This document shows positions 32,646-46,120 of a stretch of DNA of 64,000 nucleotides, one piece after another; position 1 is the first letter of the stretch; each line of letters opens with the position of its first letter. The DNA comes from Harmonia axyridis. Its lineage: Eukaryota; Arthropoda; Insecta; Coleoptera; Coccinellidae. The stretch is taken from assembly GCF_914767665.1 (NCBI RefSeq), contig NC_059503.1:15438001-15502000 (forward strand), read 5' to 3'. Under the pieces are notes generated by a model. The model was not told the origin of the DNA. It saw only the letters and a program-made list of their open reading frames with translations, and did not search any database. The translations under genes and the position numbers were made by a program.

Positions 32646-34514
32646 CAAGGTATAATATCCAAAATATTCTGTTGAACGAACAAACAGATGTAAACTCATC
32701 CTCTTTATTGAATTTCTTCCGATAGTTTGGGAATCCCAGGCGGCAAATTGTCCAATATAACTTTGAAGTTTATTATATCCTATCGAATATTATTCTGCCA
32801 ATGTCGAATTTTTGTTCCTATAAGTTTCCGAAAAACTCTGTCCTCTTATCAGTCAGAAATGCAGCCTGATGAAGCCACAGCGTGGCGAAATAATCATTGC
32901 TATCATTTAAATAATCCAGTGGAAATTATTTTGTTTTATTTTATTTATCAGGAGATATTCAGATCCTGGGTAATCTTTGAAACTCGTAACTATCAAAGTC
33001 CAGGCACCTCAATATATGAAAAATGGTTGCTGGTTAATTTCGAATGTTGGTATTGTTTTTGGTAGACCTTTTTATGCCCTTGATAAGGAAAGCTGATCAG
33101 ACGACTCTGGTCAACGTTGGTTGTAAGGATGTTCAAACTAAACGAAGCGATAAAAGCTACAAATGTAACCTTTTAACCAGGAAACATATTTGAATTTGAA
33201 TAGTTTTTTCGTTACTTTTCATCTATTAGAGGCTATATTCTTCATGGGAAGTTAAGTTTTTTTTTTAATTTTGAGGGTATAGTTACATATCTTCTTTACT
33301 TATGGATGGTCTGATAACATATTTGCTTAGATGTTTTATTTTATTATTCGTTTATTATTTCGCTATTTAAAAAGAGAATACAATATCAGCATTCTTGAAT
33401 GGCACATTATCCTTTCAATATAAAATTATGCATAATGCTTTAAATTATATTAGGTACAACAACATTTTGCAATAGATCAATATGAATATGATTCAAGATC
33501 AGATCTACCCAGCAAATTTCAATTTCTAGGACCTTCCATTCTAAAGACATCGTAAGGTATCTATATGGTTGGACGGACAGTTAAACCATAGGTATCGTTT
33601 GAGAAAATGCTCAGCTCAAAATTCGAAAGTTACAGTAATATAAGTAATATAAATAGAAATATGTTACACCACGATGCCTCTTTCACTTCGAAACGAAGAT
33701 ACAAAATGTACGTTAAGATAAGGTTGAATCAAAACTAAGATGTCTTAAAACATCTTAATCAAACATTTAATTGAGGTCGAATTCAGCCGAATGCAACAAT
33801 TTTTGATCTTTTATTGATGAAGTAATTACATAAAACATTCTCAATTTTTACTGCTTGTTCTTCCCTCAAAAGTGGTAGTATTATCACAGACTAACTAGTA
33901 ATCTGTGGTATTATAACTTATTCGTACCTCGTAGAAATTACAATTGATGTGAAGATTTCGTTAATGTGGCGAACTATTATTCTCAATATAATCTTCCATC
34001 ATATATCTTCTGCCAAACTATCCCAAAACTACTTATAGATTTTCATAAAGTGTTCAAAATTTGTATTATTCAAGTAGTCTGAGATTATTAGCATACAGTA
34101 TGCTGAGATTATTTATGGACATATATATTTATTATTTCATAAATTACAGTTATATTATCAGTGTAAAAAGATAATTATTCAGACAGAAACCTGTCTCTGT
34201 AATTATCATTCTACAATTCAAAATTTGTCAAGACTCAAGATATAAAGTATTCTATGTTGTAGGCCTTACTCCTTATATTAGTCAAAGATTAACCTCAAAA
34301 ATAACTGTCAAAATAAACGAAACATGATAAAAAATAATAATTGTTGATATACAACAAAGCAGATTATCGTCAATATTAAATGAGGGATATTATAGTATAT
34401 CTCAAAAAGGACACCGTATATCTTCAGAGTAAGAGACATTCCAATATTGTATATATTCATTTGCAAGATCGTTTCAAGCAGAAGCGCTGAAAATATATCA
34501 AGATATTTTTGCAG
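32646..34514. other. Intergenic stretch before MOZART1
   Basis: AT-rich DNA between the transposon remnants and MOZART1. The frames here (for example 32727-33065 and 34308-34565) show no recognisable domain and look random. The last part must contain the MOZART1 promoter and any 5'UTR exon. Confidence 0.4.
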
Positions 34515-34745
34515 ATGTCGAACACTAAGTTGACTCAAATAAAAGAAGCAAAGGAAACATTTCAAGCTTTAATGGAATTATCAAGGCTATTAGGAACAGG
34601 GCTTGATATTGAAACATTATCTATTTGTGTTAGACTTTGTGAAGCAGGTGTAAACCCAGAAGTCCTAGCTACTGTGATTAGAGAATTGAAGAAAGAAACT
34701 CTACCCAAATCAGATGAAAATACATCTACTAATGCCCAGTCTTAA
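34515..34745 (+). CDS. MZT1: Mitotic-spindle organizing protein 1 (MOZART1)
   Basis: A 76-aa protein that binds gamma-tubulin complex subunits (N-termini of GCP proteins) and recruits or activates gamma-TuRC at microtubule-organizing centres. ATG at 34515 (MSNTKLTQ). The central block (TFQALMELSRLLGTGLDIET followed by LSICVRLCEAGVNPEVLATV) is the conserved three-helix MOZART1 domain, almost colinear with the 82-aa vertebrate protein, followed by a polar Ser/Thr-rich tail. A CAG directly before the ATG after TTTTTG could be a splice acceptor, so a 5'UTR exon is possible. A candidate AATAAA lies at 34899. It converges with the minus-strand zinc-finger gene whose stop is at 35406. Confidence 0.95.
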   Translation: MSNTKLTQIKEAKETFQALMELSRLLGTGLDIETLSICVRLCEAGVNPEVLATVIRELKKETLPKSDENTSTNAQS

Positions 34746-35405
34746 CACTTAAGGAAAATTATTAAAACTTGTTTTTGAATTGTAAGAAATTATTAATATA
34801 GTGGCACATTTACAATTTTTGATGTGGAATATTCTATAATGGATAATTTGCTTTGCTATGACATTTATAATTGTCTTCCAAGGTAAAAATTCGACCGGAA
34901 TAAAATTTTGTGATTAATGTATACTTTAAATTATTGAAATTCCTTCTTTATTATCAACTAGACAATTTTATTGATCTACGGCATCTGCTTGGGATGGAAA
35001 AATTCAAAAATTCAGTAGACAATCTCTTTTGTTCTAGTACCTATATTCTATTAATATGGGCATATTTAGATTTCATTTGATACGAGTCTTTCAAAGTTGG
35101 ATCAAGTATAATTCAAGGATGACAAATAGATGGCGCATCTAACTGAAGCCTGATGACATTTTGAAAATATCACCTCATATTTTGAAACTTAAATCTTGCA
35201 GTTAGTAGATATAATATTTCTCCATTATATGAAATTCTGTATATTATGCTGTTGTGTTACTGATGTGAATATCACAGTGGAATGGTTGAAGAAGTAATAA
35301 ATTTCTCACAAGTTTGGGAACAGAAGTTTTTTCAATCAATAAATTATTAAACAGGAAAAACATAACAAAAACAAATGATAATTAAATTCAATATTTGGAT
35401 TAACT

Positions 35406-38400
35406 TCAAACTATTTCACGTGTATTCTTCATTAAGAAGGCCATTCCATGTACCCTGAAATGTGTTTTGAGTTCCTGGTCATCAGAAAATTGTTGTAAAC
35501 ATACTCTGCATTGATTTTCCTGAACAGGTTCCCTAGATTCACCTGGAGCAAGTTTCATTATTTCTTTCAGTTCTTCCACAGCATTTTTGTCATAACAGTC
35601 ATTACTTTCGAGATAAGAATTCGTATCTTCGATTTTGTGGTAATGTTTGAGATGTTTAATTAGAGTAGGTTTAACAACAAAGCATTCACCACACTCCATA
35701 CATTGATAATCCGTTGAAATATCCCTATGACTAATAATATGAAGATGAAAGTTATCACGTTCACTTTCTTGGAAATCGCACATTTTGCAATAATAAGTCC
35801 CGTCAAAGGGTTTTGCTTCTTCAGCTTGTAAATCAATAATTTTTTCTGGAGGACTACTTAAAATAATTTTTTTTGTACGGAATACAAATGGTGCTCTCTT
35901 CCTTTTTCTTTTCAAGCCTTCCTGTGTGCTAGGTGACAAAGTTTTCGTTTTAGAATTAGGAGATTGGCCAGCTCCTCTTGGTTCCATTGGTATTTCCTTG
36001 ATATCACTTTCTGAGGATGACTTTTTACCTAAATTTTCATTATTTTCAAATTCAACACTAGAATCAGTTGAGATATCTGAATTTGAAAAGAAGTGTCCTG
36101 CAACTGTTTGTGGAAGCTTATTTACAATAATTTGTGGATTTCGATAAACACATGTTGATAGATGCTCTGCTTCATGACTACTTAAATATTCTTCCTTACA
36201 CAATAAACAAATATTGACTTTGTTTTGATCATTATTCTGTATGTTCAAAGCAATATTTGTGTTAGGGAAACTCGTCTGGTTGAAGGAATTTATACATCTA
36301 CATTTTGTACATGCAACAAAATTTTCATTATCATAAAAAGTTATCCGGTTATGGCATTGTACACAAAAGTCGACAGAATATGAATAACCTTGTTTTATCA
36401 TTGCTTGCATTTTTTGGCATTTCAATAAATGTGCAGCATAGGTTGCTGTAGATCTGAAATAATTTCTACAGAATTTGCATACAAAAACATACATATATCT
36501 GCTTCGATCTTCAGAATGGTAATGCAAATGCTGTTTTACATTATCTTGATAAATTATACTACCATCATTTTTACAACCCATACACTTAAATACTTTATCA
36601 GAGAAGCAAAGATTTGAATGAATTTTTGCATGTTCTGAAAATGCAATTACACTTTCAAAGCATTCTTTGCAAACAGAGCATTGCATCCATGTGTGGATAT
36701 GTTGAGCAAAATGTATAGAAAATGTTGTTGTTGATGCAAACAACTTTCCACATTTTTTTCCAGGGCATCTTATTCTCACTTGTTTTGCTAAATGAAAACA
36801 AATATCATCAAGATGTTTCATCAAATATTCCCTTGATTCAAATTTTTTACCACATTCAGGACAAATGAAAGGAGGAATATTTGAGTGAATTCTTTCATGA
36901 GCAGAAAATGAACACTTTGTGGAAGCAACATATTTACATAAATTGCATTTTAGCTTCTCATCAAGAGGTATATTTTTTCCTATAATATGCATCTTCATTG
37001 AACACCTCTGTGTTTGCTTACATTCTGGACATCTAGGATATGTTGAATCATCCATACTCAAAGATTCTATTTTTGATATCACAGGCAATTGAATGGAGTC
37101 TTCAACTATTGGTGGTGTACTAGCTAATAAACCATCTGTAGGATCAGGATCTTCTTCTTTCACTATAGTGGAGTTTTCTATAGAAAAAAAAGTTTGTTTC
37201 AATTTTTTCTGAAAATCTATCGTAACAAATTGACACATAGGTATATTGTTGCTAATTTGCTGGAGTGTCAACTGAACCATAATAGAATTTTCTCCTGCCG
37301 CACAAAATAATAAATCATTTGGTCTTAAGGTTATTATTTGTTTGCCCCTTTCAGAGGCATCAGGACTGTAAAATTGGGCATTTATGTAACTATTTTCTCC
37401 AATTCTATCTTCTTCTACGTCGAATAATTTGTTTACCCCTGGATGTGGTAAGAATCCCATCATTCCAAATGGAAGATTATAAATTTCTATTTTACCCAAA
37501 TCAATTTTTCCTTCTGTTAGAGAAAAATGACTTCGAGCGTGTAAAAGGAAGGAACATCTATTGTAAAAATTGAAAGTCTGGTTACATTCCCTGCAATCAT
37601 ATTTTATAAGGATAGCTCTCCTATTCGTATGATCTTGAAAGGTAATTTTTGAGACAAACCTGTAAATATAAAATATATTCATTATGCATTTAAAGATTTA
37701 ACTAGCAATAGTGTTGTTAATTCCTACAAATTACTCTCTTTTCATGTTTTTCAACTTTCAATTCATAACCAAAACATTGTTCCACTTATTTTCACATTTA
37801 AAAATGTATTATTCATGGGAATCAAATAAATAGTTAATTATACATAGTAAACCGTACAAAATAGATATACCTAATATCCAAGCTTTTACGCTATAAGACA
37901 CCAGTTTAGAGTTGAGACAATGTAACATCTATAAAAATTAACTTTGACTCAACATAATTCAATTTACATTACCAAATAATATATGACATTAAAAATAGAT
38001 TCAGGTTTATTTTTACTTATATATATATAATAGATTCTCTACATTCTAAGTAGGCTCAGAAGCGTAACTACTTAGGTGTCTGGTTTATAGAATATTGCTT
38101 TGAAAATATAATATGTATTATCATTTTATTGTTTTTATCAAGTATATAAAGGGACATTTTATGTATCTTGTTATTAAACTCACATATCTCTACACGCATA
38201 ACAGGGATACACATGAAGCCCAAGTTGAGGTCTGAAGGAAATCCATGCAGACCCATTATTTTTTGCGAATACCAAATTCCATTTGGATTGTAGTTGATTT
38301 TTTAGATTCTGAAATATGTAAGAATGATTCATAAATTTTGTTTGATATAAGTCACTTTCATTACACATTAGTATAAACATTAATGACAGTTTATTTTAGT

Positions 38401-38805
38401 TAACTTTTCAAAGCCACCTGATTTTATGTAGGTACAGCCTCTGATATAGCTGAATGCTATTCACTAATAACATGTGATCTGATAAGTAATTGTTATACAG
38501 AAGTTTTAACATATTTTCTGGATGAAGTTTTTTGAAGAGTCATTTATTTGATATTAAGGAAAATAAACTGTTGAAGAATCAAAAATATTTCTATAATTTG
38601 TTGCAAATTATTTCATCTCACATTCACATTTCGCCCATAGTAATATTTAATACTGGACGGGTTATTTGTACTGAAGGTGAAGCAAAACAGTGAACATTAC
38701 GATTATTAGGTGTATTTTTTTTTGTATTGTCAAATCAAAATTATACTTTACCACAATAGCAGTGCCAAGACCAACGGTGATGTTGGAATCAGGTGTAGGA
38801 GACAT
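35406..38805 (-). CDS. Multi-C2H2 zinc-finger protein, paralogue Z1
   Basis: A predicted nuclear DNA- or chromatin-binding protein of about 810 aa. Exons: 38805-38752 (MSPTPDSNITVGLGTAIV), 38308-38184 (ending YPCYACRDM, where the join rebuilds Met), and 37659-35406; all GT-AG and phase-compatible. The large exon has about a dozen C2H2-like fingers: CRECNQTFNFYN, CPECGKKFESREYLMKH, CPGKKCGKLF, CKFCRNYFRSTATYAAH, CKMCDFQESERDNFH, CMECGECF and CRVCLQQFSDDQELKTH. A basic KRKRKR motif (about residue 650) is a likely NLS. The overall finger layout recalls ZNF592/ZNF687-type proteins, but I cannot assign orthology. It is a tandem paralogue of Z2. Confidence 0.85.
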
Positions 38806-39466
38806 TATTTTTTGACCTTATACATACGAAGTAGCCTCTATCTGTACGTCGAACTTCTGAAGAAATGTATCTCTAGTATTTAGAGGTTATAAATAGTAGA
38901 TCGGTGAAAGTGAAACATGAATCTATTATTTTTTTACTAATCAGAGTTCTAACCATAGATTACTTGGACCATCTCTATGAGTATGACAATGGTATAAAAT
39001 AATAGAAATCAAACCTATCAGAAGCGCATAAAGGTTAATCTCTGCCATAGGTAGATGTTGCCTTGCTGTATCCTGCGCAATGACCTTGGTATAGTATTAG
39101 GACTTGCTCTAGGTAATAAAGGCATATCATAATATGTATGAAGTTGTTAACTTACTTTTGAATTTGAATGGTTTGTCTTACAAATAATAATGAATGAGTA
39201 AACTAATGCTACATTTGTTATTCACAAGTTTTGTAAAAATGCAAATAAGGAGCAAAATGTTCATATTCTCAATTATTGTGCTAGTTTTATAATCTTATAC
39301 ATTAAAAACATTTTAGTAGAATAGGAGGGGTAATAAATTATACATTGGATACTTAAATATTTATTTAGATAACTTAAATATATTCAGATTGATAAATACA
39401 TCCACTTTTTGAACATAATACGTCCAATGAATCACAAAGTATTTCGAGTCATATTTTCAAATGAAT
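38806..39466. other. Gap between the two zinc-finger genes
   Basis: 661 bp between the Z2 stop (39467) and the Z1 ATG (38805), holding the Z2 3'UTR and Z1 promoter. No transposon or extra exon was recognised. Confidence 0.45.
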
Positions 39467-42400
39467 TCACACTGCATCCCTTGAATTTCTCATTAAAAAG
39501 GCCATTCCATGCACCCTGAAATGTCTTTTAAGTTCCTGATCATCAGAAAATAGCTGTAAACATACTCTGCATTGATTTTTCTCAATAGGTTCTCTAGATT
39601 CACCTGGAGAAAGTTCCATTATTTCTTTCAGTTCTTCCACAGCATTTTTATCATAGCAGTTATTACTTTCTAAATACGAATCTGTATCTTCAATTTTATG
39701 GAAGTGTTTGAGGTGTTTGATTAGTGTAGGTTTAACAACGAAGCATTCACCGCATTCCATACACTGATAATCTGTTGAAATATATCTATGATTCATAACA
39801 TGAAGATGAAACTTATCACGGTCACTTTCTTGGAAATCACACATTTTGCAGTAATATGTACCATCAAATGGTTTTGCTTCTTCGGCTTGTAAATCAATAA
39901 TTTTTTCTGGAGGACTACTTAAATTGATTTTTTTTGTACGGAACACAAATGGTGCTCTCTTCCTTTTGCGCTTTGAAGCTACTGATGCTTCAAGTGTTAA
40001 GGTTTTTGTTGGAGATTTGGTAGAGCTGTCGGTATATGTTTCTTCTTTACATATATAATTGATCTCACTTTCTGTTGATGTATCTTTGATATCACTTTCT
40101 TCAGATGTATCTTTTTCTACTCGGATGGGCATTTGTTCGTGACTTCCATTATTTTCATAGTGGATAACTGGATCACGTTGACAAGAGGTTTCATATTCCA
40201 GTTTTTTCAATTCAACTTGAGGATAGCCATACTTGCATCCAGAGATGTGATCTTTTAGAGTAGTTGAATAATCTTTTTTGCACAATAAACAGGTTTTCAC
40301 TTTTGCTTGAAAGACATTTGGTTTGTTAAATTGATTGTTGGTTTTTTCTTTTGGTTTTTCTTTTTGCCTTGGATGTAAGGAATTATAGAATTTACATTTT
40401 GAACAGGGAATAGTATTTTCATCATCATAATAAATAATTCTAGAGTGACATCGCGAACAAAGGTCAATGGTGTAAGAATTGACCTGATTCGTTATTGTTG
40501 GTATTTTTGGGCACTTCAGTAAATGTGCGGCATAATTGGCTTTTGATCTCAAAAAACTTCTGCAGAATTTACAAACAAAAACATATATATATTTGCTTCG
40601 ATCCTTAGAGTGGTAATCTAAATGTTGTTTTATGTTATCTTTATAAATAATGCTATCATCAAATTTACAACTCAAACATTTGACTACTTTTTCCCTATAG
40701 CAAGAACCTGAATGACTCTGTGCATGTTCTGAAAATTCAGTATCATTTTGGAAACATTTTTTACATAGGTTGCATTGGTACCATTTTTGCAAGTGGTTAG
40801 CAAAATGTGCAGAAAATGTTTCTGCGGAAGCAAATACCTTGCTACATCTCTTTCCAGGACATCTTATTCTTACTTGTTTGGCCAAATGAAAACAAACATC
40901 ATCTAGATGTTTCATTAAATATTGCCTAGTCTCAAATTTTTTACCACATTCAGGGCAAATGAAAGGAGGAAGTCTGGAGTGAATTCTTTGATGTGCAGAG
41001 TATGAACATTTTGAAGGAGCAATATATTTACATGCAGAACACTCAAGTGTTGGTGAATTTTTGCCTGAAAAATGATATTTCATGGAGTATTTGAAACTTA
41101 TCTTGCATTCTGGACATTCAGGATATGTTGCGTCATTATTCAACGATTCTATTTTTGATATAATCGGCATTTGTATACTATGCTCAGTGGGTTGAGGTGT
41201 TGAATCAAGTTGTGTGTCATTAATACCATCAGGTGCTTCTTTCTTCACTTTCATACAATTTCTTATACATATGTTTCTTTTCAAATTTTTCTGACAAGCC
41301 ACCGTTATAAATTGACAACGAGGAATATTTCTACTGATTTGCTTGAGAGCCAACTGACCTGAGTGTTCTCCTGTTCTATTGAATAAAAGATCATTTGGTC
41401 GTAGTGTAATAATTTGTTTGCCTCTTTCACAGAGATCTGTAAAATAAAATTGTGCATTTATATAAGTATCTTCATCAATGGTATCTTCATCTTCATCATA
41501 TAATATTTGGATTCTAGGATCTGGTAAAAATCCCATCATTCCAAATGGAAGGTTATAAATTTCTACATTATTTAAATCAATTTTTCCCTCTGCCAGAGAA
41601 AAATGGCTGCGAGTATGAAGAAGAAAAGAGCATCGATTGTAAAAATTCAGAGTCTGGTGACATTCTCTACATTTGTATTTTATCAAGATAGCTCTTCTAT
41701 TTACATGGTCTTGGAAGGTGCATTTTGACACAAACCTGAAAAATAAAATAATTGTTCAGAAAGAAGATTCTACAGAAAAAAAAAATAAATGAAATTATAA
41801 GTTGATTCAGTCTAACATGTAAAAATATGTAAAATGTATGTCTCAAAGATGGAGATGGTATAAGTAGTGTACAGAAATTTTTTCATACTACTGGCCTTTT
41901 CTTCTTTACAATAATAATAACATAATTCTTTAGCCAATGCTTGTATGTAGTATTCTTGTGGGCCAATACTATATATATGTATGTACATTTTTTCCAGTGT
42001 TTAGATGATTATTTTCCACCGATAAGTTTATATACATAAAAGTAATTTTAATTTTCTTGTGAATAATTTATGGTGTTGTCTATTCCAAATAATTTCATGT
42101 CCTTTTTTGTATATGCTAACTTGAATTATTGGACTAGATTAGATTTAGGGGGGTTTCATTACACTGCTACCTAATGGTCTATTCTGCCACCCATCAGAAC
42201 TATTCTCGCCATCCATTATATGATCTACAGCTTGTCTACTATTTCCAGAGTTCTAATGAACTCCAGTATCTGGGATATATTCAAGGAGGCTACTTCCTCA
42301 TTTCTACAAGTTTCTTTTCCATAGCATATTTGGCGTTGGCTAGTGATGGCGAGCCATTCCGTCACCAGGTGATACGCAGTTTATTCCTCCTCTCCACAGA

Positions 42401-44031
42401 ATCTGCATACTTTATTTTCTGCTAGACCCATTCTTATGAGTTGCCTTCTGAGGTTGTCATCCAGTGAGGAGGTGAAGCATATTCTTGCTAAGATCCCGAT
42501 ACTTCTTAGATATCACAGTTTCAAAGAAACTTTTTGGAATGATCCCTAGGAAGATTAGAGTGTTTCTCTTTTAGTTTTTCCTTCTCCAGAAACTCTTTCT
42601 TGTATAACACTGCAAGTGATAGTTCTAGTAAGTGTGTTGTTCCCGTCTTTTCCTTTAATTCCCAAATTAGAGGGAACCCAGACTGAACAGACTTTGTTAT
42701 TCTTGCCTATTTTCTTGAATTTTCTTTGGCACTCCAATACCATCTTAGAATCAATGATATGTGAGCTTAGTGCTTTGATTGCAGCATGACTGTCAGAACA
42801 TATCTCTATATCACATTTGGTGCCAGTTCCGAGTACTCCAGCGACAGTCCTCCTCATGGTTTGAGAACCATGTGTATACCATTCAATGGTATTCTTTTTG
42901 AGAACTGGGAATGTGGTCTCCCTTTCCCACTGAACTATATAAGACTATATTTTTTCCTTATGTCTAGTTGATGATGTATACAATATATAATATCTAGATC
43001 TAGTTGAGGTGGCTATTAACAGAATTTGCCATATTTGGGCCTAATTTATAATATTATGTACGAATTAATTCTACTTTCGAAAATATATTGAGCTACGGGA
43101 TCTATATTTGAAAAATAGGTTTAAGGATTCTATTCTGCACAATTTTAATATAATTAAGCTTGGTCATCACACTGTGATATAATTTCTCCATACATATACA
43201 AATTATAGCAGTCATTGCTGTAGGTTTCCCTAAACATAATGGATGTATTTAGACCAGTTCAAATAATTCTCGATGATCAAACCAAAGTCTTTTATCCACT
43301 GATATTAGTTCAAAAGGGAGTTGCTACAATGACTTAATTTTTTGGAAAGTTTCCATTTTTTCGGTTTGAATATTCTTCCAGCTTCGGTCAAAATCAAACA
43401 ATAAAAAATACTCACATGTCTCTACAGGCATAGCAGGGATACACATGAAAACCAATCTGGGGACTGAAGGATATCCAAGCAATTTTATTGGACTTTGAAA
43501 AGATAAGATTCCACTTGGATATAAGTTGATTCTTCAAACTCTGAAAATGTAAATGGTAATATATATGTAGGTATATATCTAAATATATAAGTTGTTTGTT
43601 TTTATATTTTCTATCCCGACTCTCTTAGACGTCTATGAGAGCCTCAGAAGCTTAGAGCTCATACGAGTTAGGAGAACAGGCTGCGTTCTGTGTAGGCTAT
43701 GTTATTGTATATAGGGTATATTTCAGAACTTGGATATAACAGGTCTTATTGTATAGGAAATAATTTGGTTTAATCCTTTATTTTCTAAACGTTTCGGAGA
43801 TATCTCTCCTTCTTCACCTCGATTTATATACATATAGGTATACATAAAATGAGTTAGTTTTAGACAAGCACTAACCATATTGAAGGTATTTTACATTTCA
43901 CCTGATTAACAATTAATGATGAGTGCTTATCAACAAATAATTAATAATCATTGTATTTCATCAGTTTCTGTCATAATACTTACCACTATAGGTGTGCAAC
44001 TTGAAAAGTCAAGCTCAGGTGTTGGTGCCAT
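39467..44031 (-). CDS. Multi-C2H2 zinc-finger protein, paralogue Z2
   Basis: Paralogue of Z1, about 813 aa. Exons: 44031-43984 (MAPTPELDFSSCTPIV), 43540-43416 (SLKNQLISKWNL to YPCYACRDM), 41735-39467, with the same phases as Z1. The N-terminal finger region and the last about 170 residues (from KRKRKRAPFVFRTKKI to the end) are nearly identical to Z1, whereas the central linker (about residues 470-630) differs strongly, with DTSEESDIKDTSTESE-type acidic/serine stretches. The fingers match those of Z1 one to one. Intron 2 (43415-41736) holds a non-LTR retrotransposon fragment. Function is inferred only from the fingers. Confidence 0.85.
42170..42905 (-). mobile_element. Non-LTR retrotransposon fragment (RNase H and C-terminal knuckle)
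   Basis: On the minus strand: EWYTHGSQ (RNase H start, with His where the catalytic Asp is expected), ICSDSHAAIKALSS and VWVPSNLGIKG (42857-42555), then around 42430-42330 MGLAENKVCRFCGEEE followed by a stop. This is the RNase H plus C-terminal zinc-knuckle end of a Jockey/R1-type LINE, decayed by frameshifts. It lies in intron 2 of Z2. Confidence 0.75.
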
Positions 44032-45361
44032 TTTTCCTAGACTTCAGTAATTACCAAATTGCAAAGTACTTGTGCTATAAGAAATAGATAAATTAGAAAA
44101 TACTTCGAAAACACAATATATATTCTATGAATGTTCACTGTTAACTAAATAACAAATATTCTATTTGAAAATAAACAGAGGCTAGTTCACTGATATTGAA
44201 ATTTATAGTTATAAACTGAGTTAAAAGGTTGAGAATATACATACCTATTGCATGAGTGCTCCCTTATGGTTATGAAGCCGGTAAAGACAATTAATGTTTT
44301 AGAGCTATATTTGTTCTTGCATAGTAAAAATTTGAGGTTAAGATAGGGAGGGGGTAAATCAGAGGGTCAACCAATCATAGTACTTTACCATAGTGGAACT
44401 CTTAGAATATAGATAGTATTAATGTTCTAAGGTGGAACTAATGGAAGAAAACACTTTCTCAACAACAGGTGGGTTTCTAACCAAAAAACGCAATGTCAGT
44501 AAATTCCGAACCGCACATCCATTTTAAAAAATAGTAAATACGTCTTCATAATTCAAGTGAAAACTTATAGTAGGAAAATTATCTAAATTTGAATTAAAAT
44601 TTTTCTAAAATCTCAAGTTTATTGACAATTTGAATATGGAGCTGAAAATCAACTTAATAAAACTCTCCAGGAATGAACCAATAATAATAAAATATGATTC
44701 GTTTTCAAATGAAGAAATTGGCAAAAATTAGAATTTCATAGCTTATACTTTTTTCTCGTAACGAGTTTCCTTATTTTTTCCAATTATAATATGTTTGGAA
44801 TTACTGCAAACTTTGTTTAATATTTATTTTTTCTTGCCATTGACTTGTTGGTTGTACCTAAGCCAACACTCAAAAATACATTGAATATAAAAACGGATAA
44901 CAAAACATAAAAATTCATATATAAAATATAAAGAATTAAAATATTAGTTGAAAAGTACATGTCAATAAGAACTGAGAAGTTACAAGATTAATTTCAGATT
45001 AACTTGTCCATGGGCGTTTTTGGTTTTTCTCTCTTCATTATAAAAAATGCAGTCACATATGAGACACACTGCAAAACTAATAAATAACTTGTTCATTTTT
45101 TATATTTCTTGATATTGTAGGTAAATATGATTTAAGTCCTATTTATAAGAACTTAAAAATAAAAGATGGCTATATATTTTATTTTTTTAATTGCAACCCT
45201 CACAGGCTCAAATTTCAATGAAAATATTGAATTTTCTTACAAGATATAATAATAAGAATATCACAGATATCTTCAGTGTAACATAAATGATGATTCTGGA
45301 ATTAAGTCATTAACTGAAAATGAGTTAGGCCAACCTATAATATACTCAAATTATATAAAAT
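44032..45361. other. Intergenic stretch between Z2 and Gemin2
   Basis: Contains the Z2 promoter and the 3' end of the Gemin2 transcript. AT-rich, with no recognised gene or transposon. Confidence 0.45.
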
Positions 45362-46087
45362 TCAAGGATCACTGAGGTCCAATTGACCAAAGAATTTTGA
45401 GACAATACAGATGAACAAGTTTAGAGGATGAAACATCTTCACATCTGTTTCTTTGTAATTTGATCTTAATTGAATGCATTTTTTAGCTAGAGTTCTAACA
45501 ACGTGACAATCATCTGATATAAGAGGAGTGTCAAGAAGTGAAAACATTGAATATATCCAAACCCCTACATAATTTTCAAAACATGTACCATCATCCAATG
45601 TATCTAAATAACCATTTATAAGTTCTAATGCTTTGATTTTATCAGCTTGTGAATACTTCATAACTTCTTCATATGGAGGATATGAACTAACAATTTTTTC
45701 CTTGAAATCAATTTCTCTAAGAACATCTTTAGAAGTGATTTCCATCCTAGACTGAATGAAGTCTCTAAATTCCCGGAATTCTTCTAATTTTTCTTTCTGC
45801 CATTGCTGTGTTGGAAGAAGATGAGAGGCAACAGAATTAGGCAATTTTTCTTCTTTGAATTCCCTGATTTCCACATGATGTAATCTAGAGGGATCAATAG
45901 TTGCAGTGGTCCAAGGTTTCATTAGGGATCGTTCATAACAACAATATTGTAAAAACTCTTCAGCAGTTTCTGGTATCTTATTTGGATTGAAATTAGCTGG
46001 AAGTGTTGTATCAAAAGGAATAGCTTTTTTCAGTAGCCCATAGTCAGACGCCACACTACAATCTGAATTATAATCTTCATCTGACAT
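45362..46087 (-). CDS. Gemin2: Gem-associated protein 2 (Gemin2, SMN-interacting protein)
   Basis: A 241-aa protein that in the SMN complex wraps around Sm proteins D1/D2, F/E/G and binds SMN during spliceosomal snRNP assembly. Single exon, ATG at 46087. Recognised from the N-terminal acidic segment and the conserved ETAEEFLQYCCYERS (family: P-x-T-x-E-E-Y-L), LPTQQWQKEKLEEFREFRDF (family QQW motif), and the helical C-terminal half with LDDGTCFENYVGVWIYSMFS and CHVVRTLAKKCIQLRS. Human Gemin2 is 280 aa, so this copy is slightly short. The ATG is only 33 nt downstream of the cytochrome b561 stop on the same strand, and the gap has no AG acceptor or poly(A) signal, which raises the possibility of a dicistronic message. 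Confidence 0.9.
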   Translation of the reverse strand: MSDEDYNSDCSVASDYGLLKKAIPFDTTLPANFNPNKIPETAEEFLQYCCYERSLMKPWTTATIDPSRLHHVEIREFKEEKLPNSVASHLLPTQQWQKEKLEEFREFRDFIQSRMEITSKDVLREIDFKEKIVSSYPPYEEVMKYSQADKIKALELINGYLDTLDDGTCFENYVGVWIYSMFSLLDTPLISDDCHVVRTLAKKCIQLRSNYKETDVKMFHPLNLFICIVSKFFGQLDLSDP

Positions 46088-46120
46088 GATTGAAGAATTA
46101 TACAGTAAAAAATTATAAAT

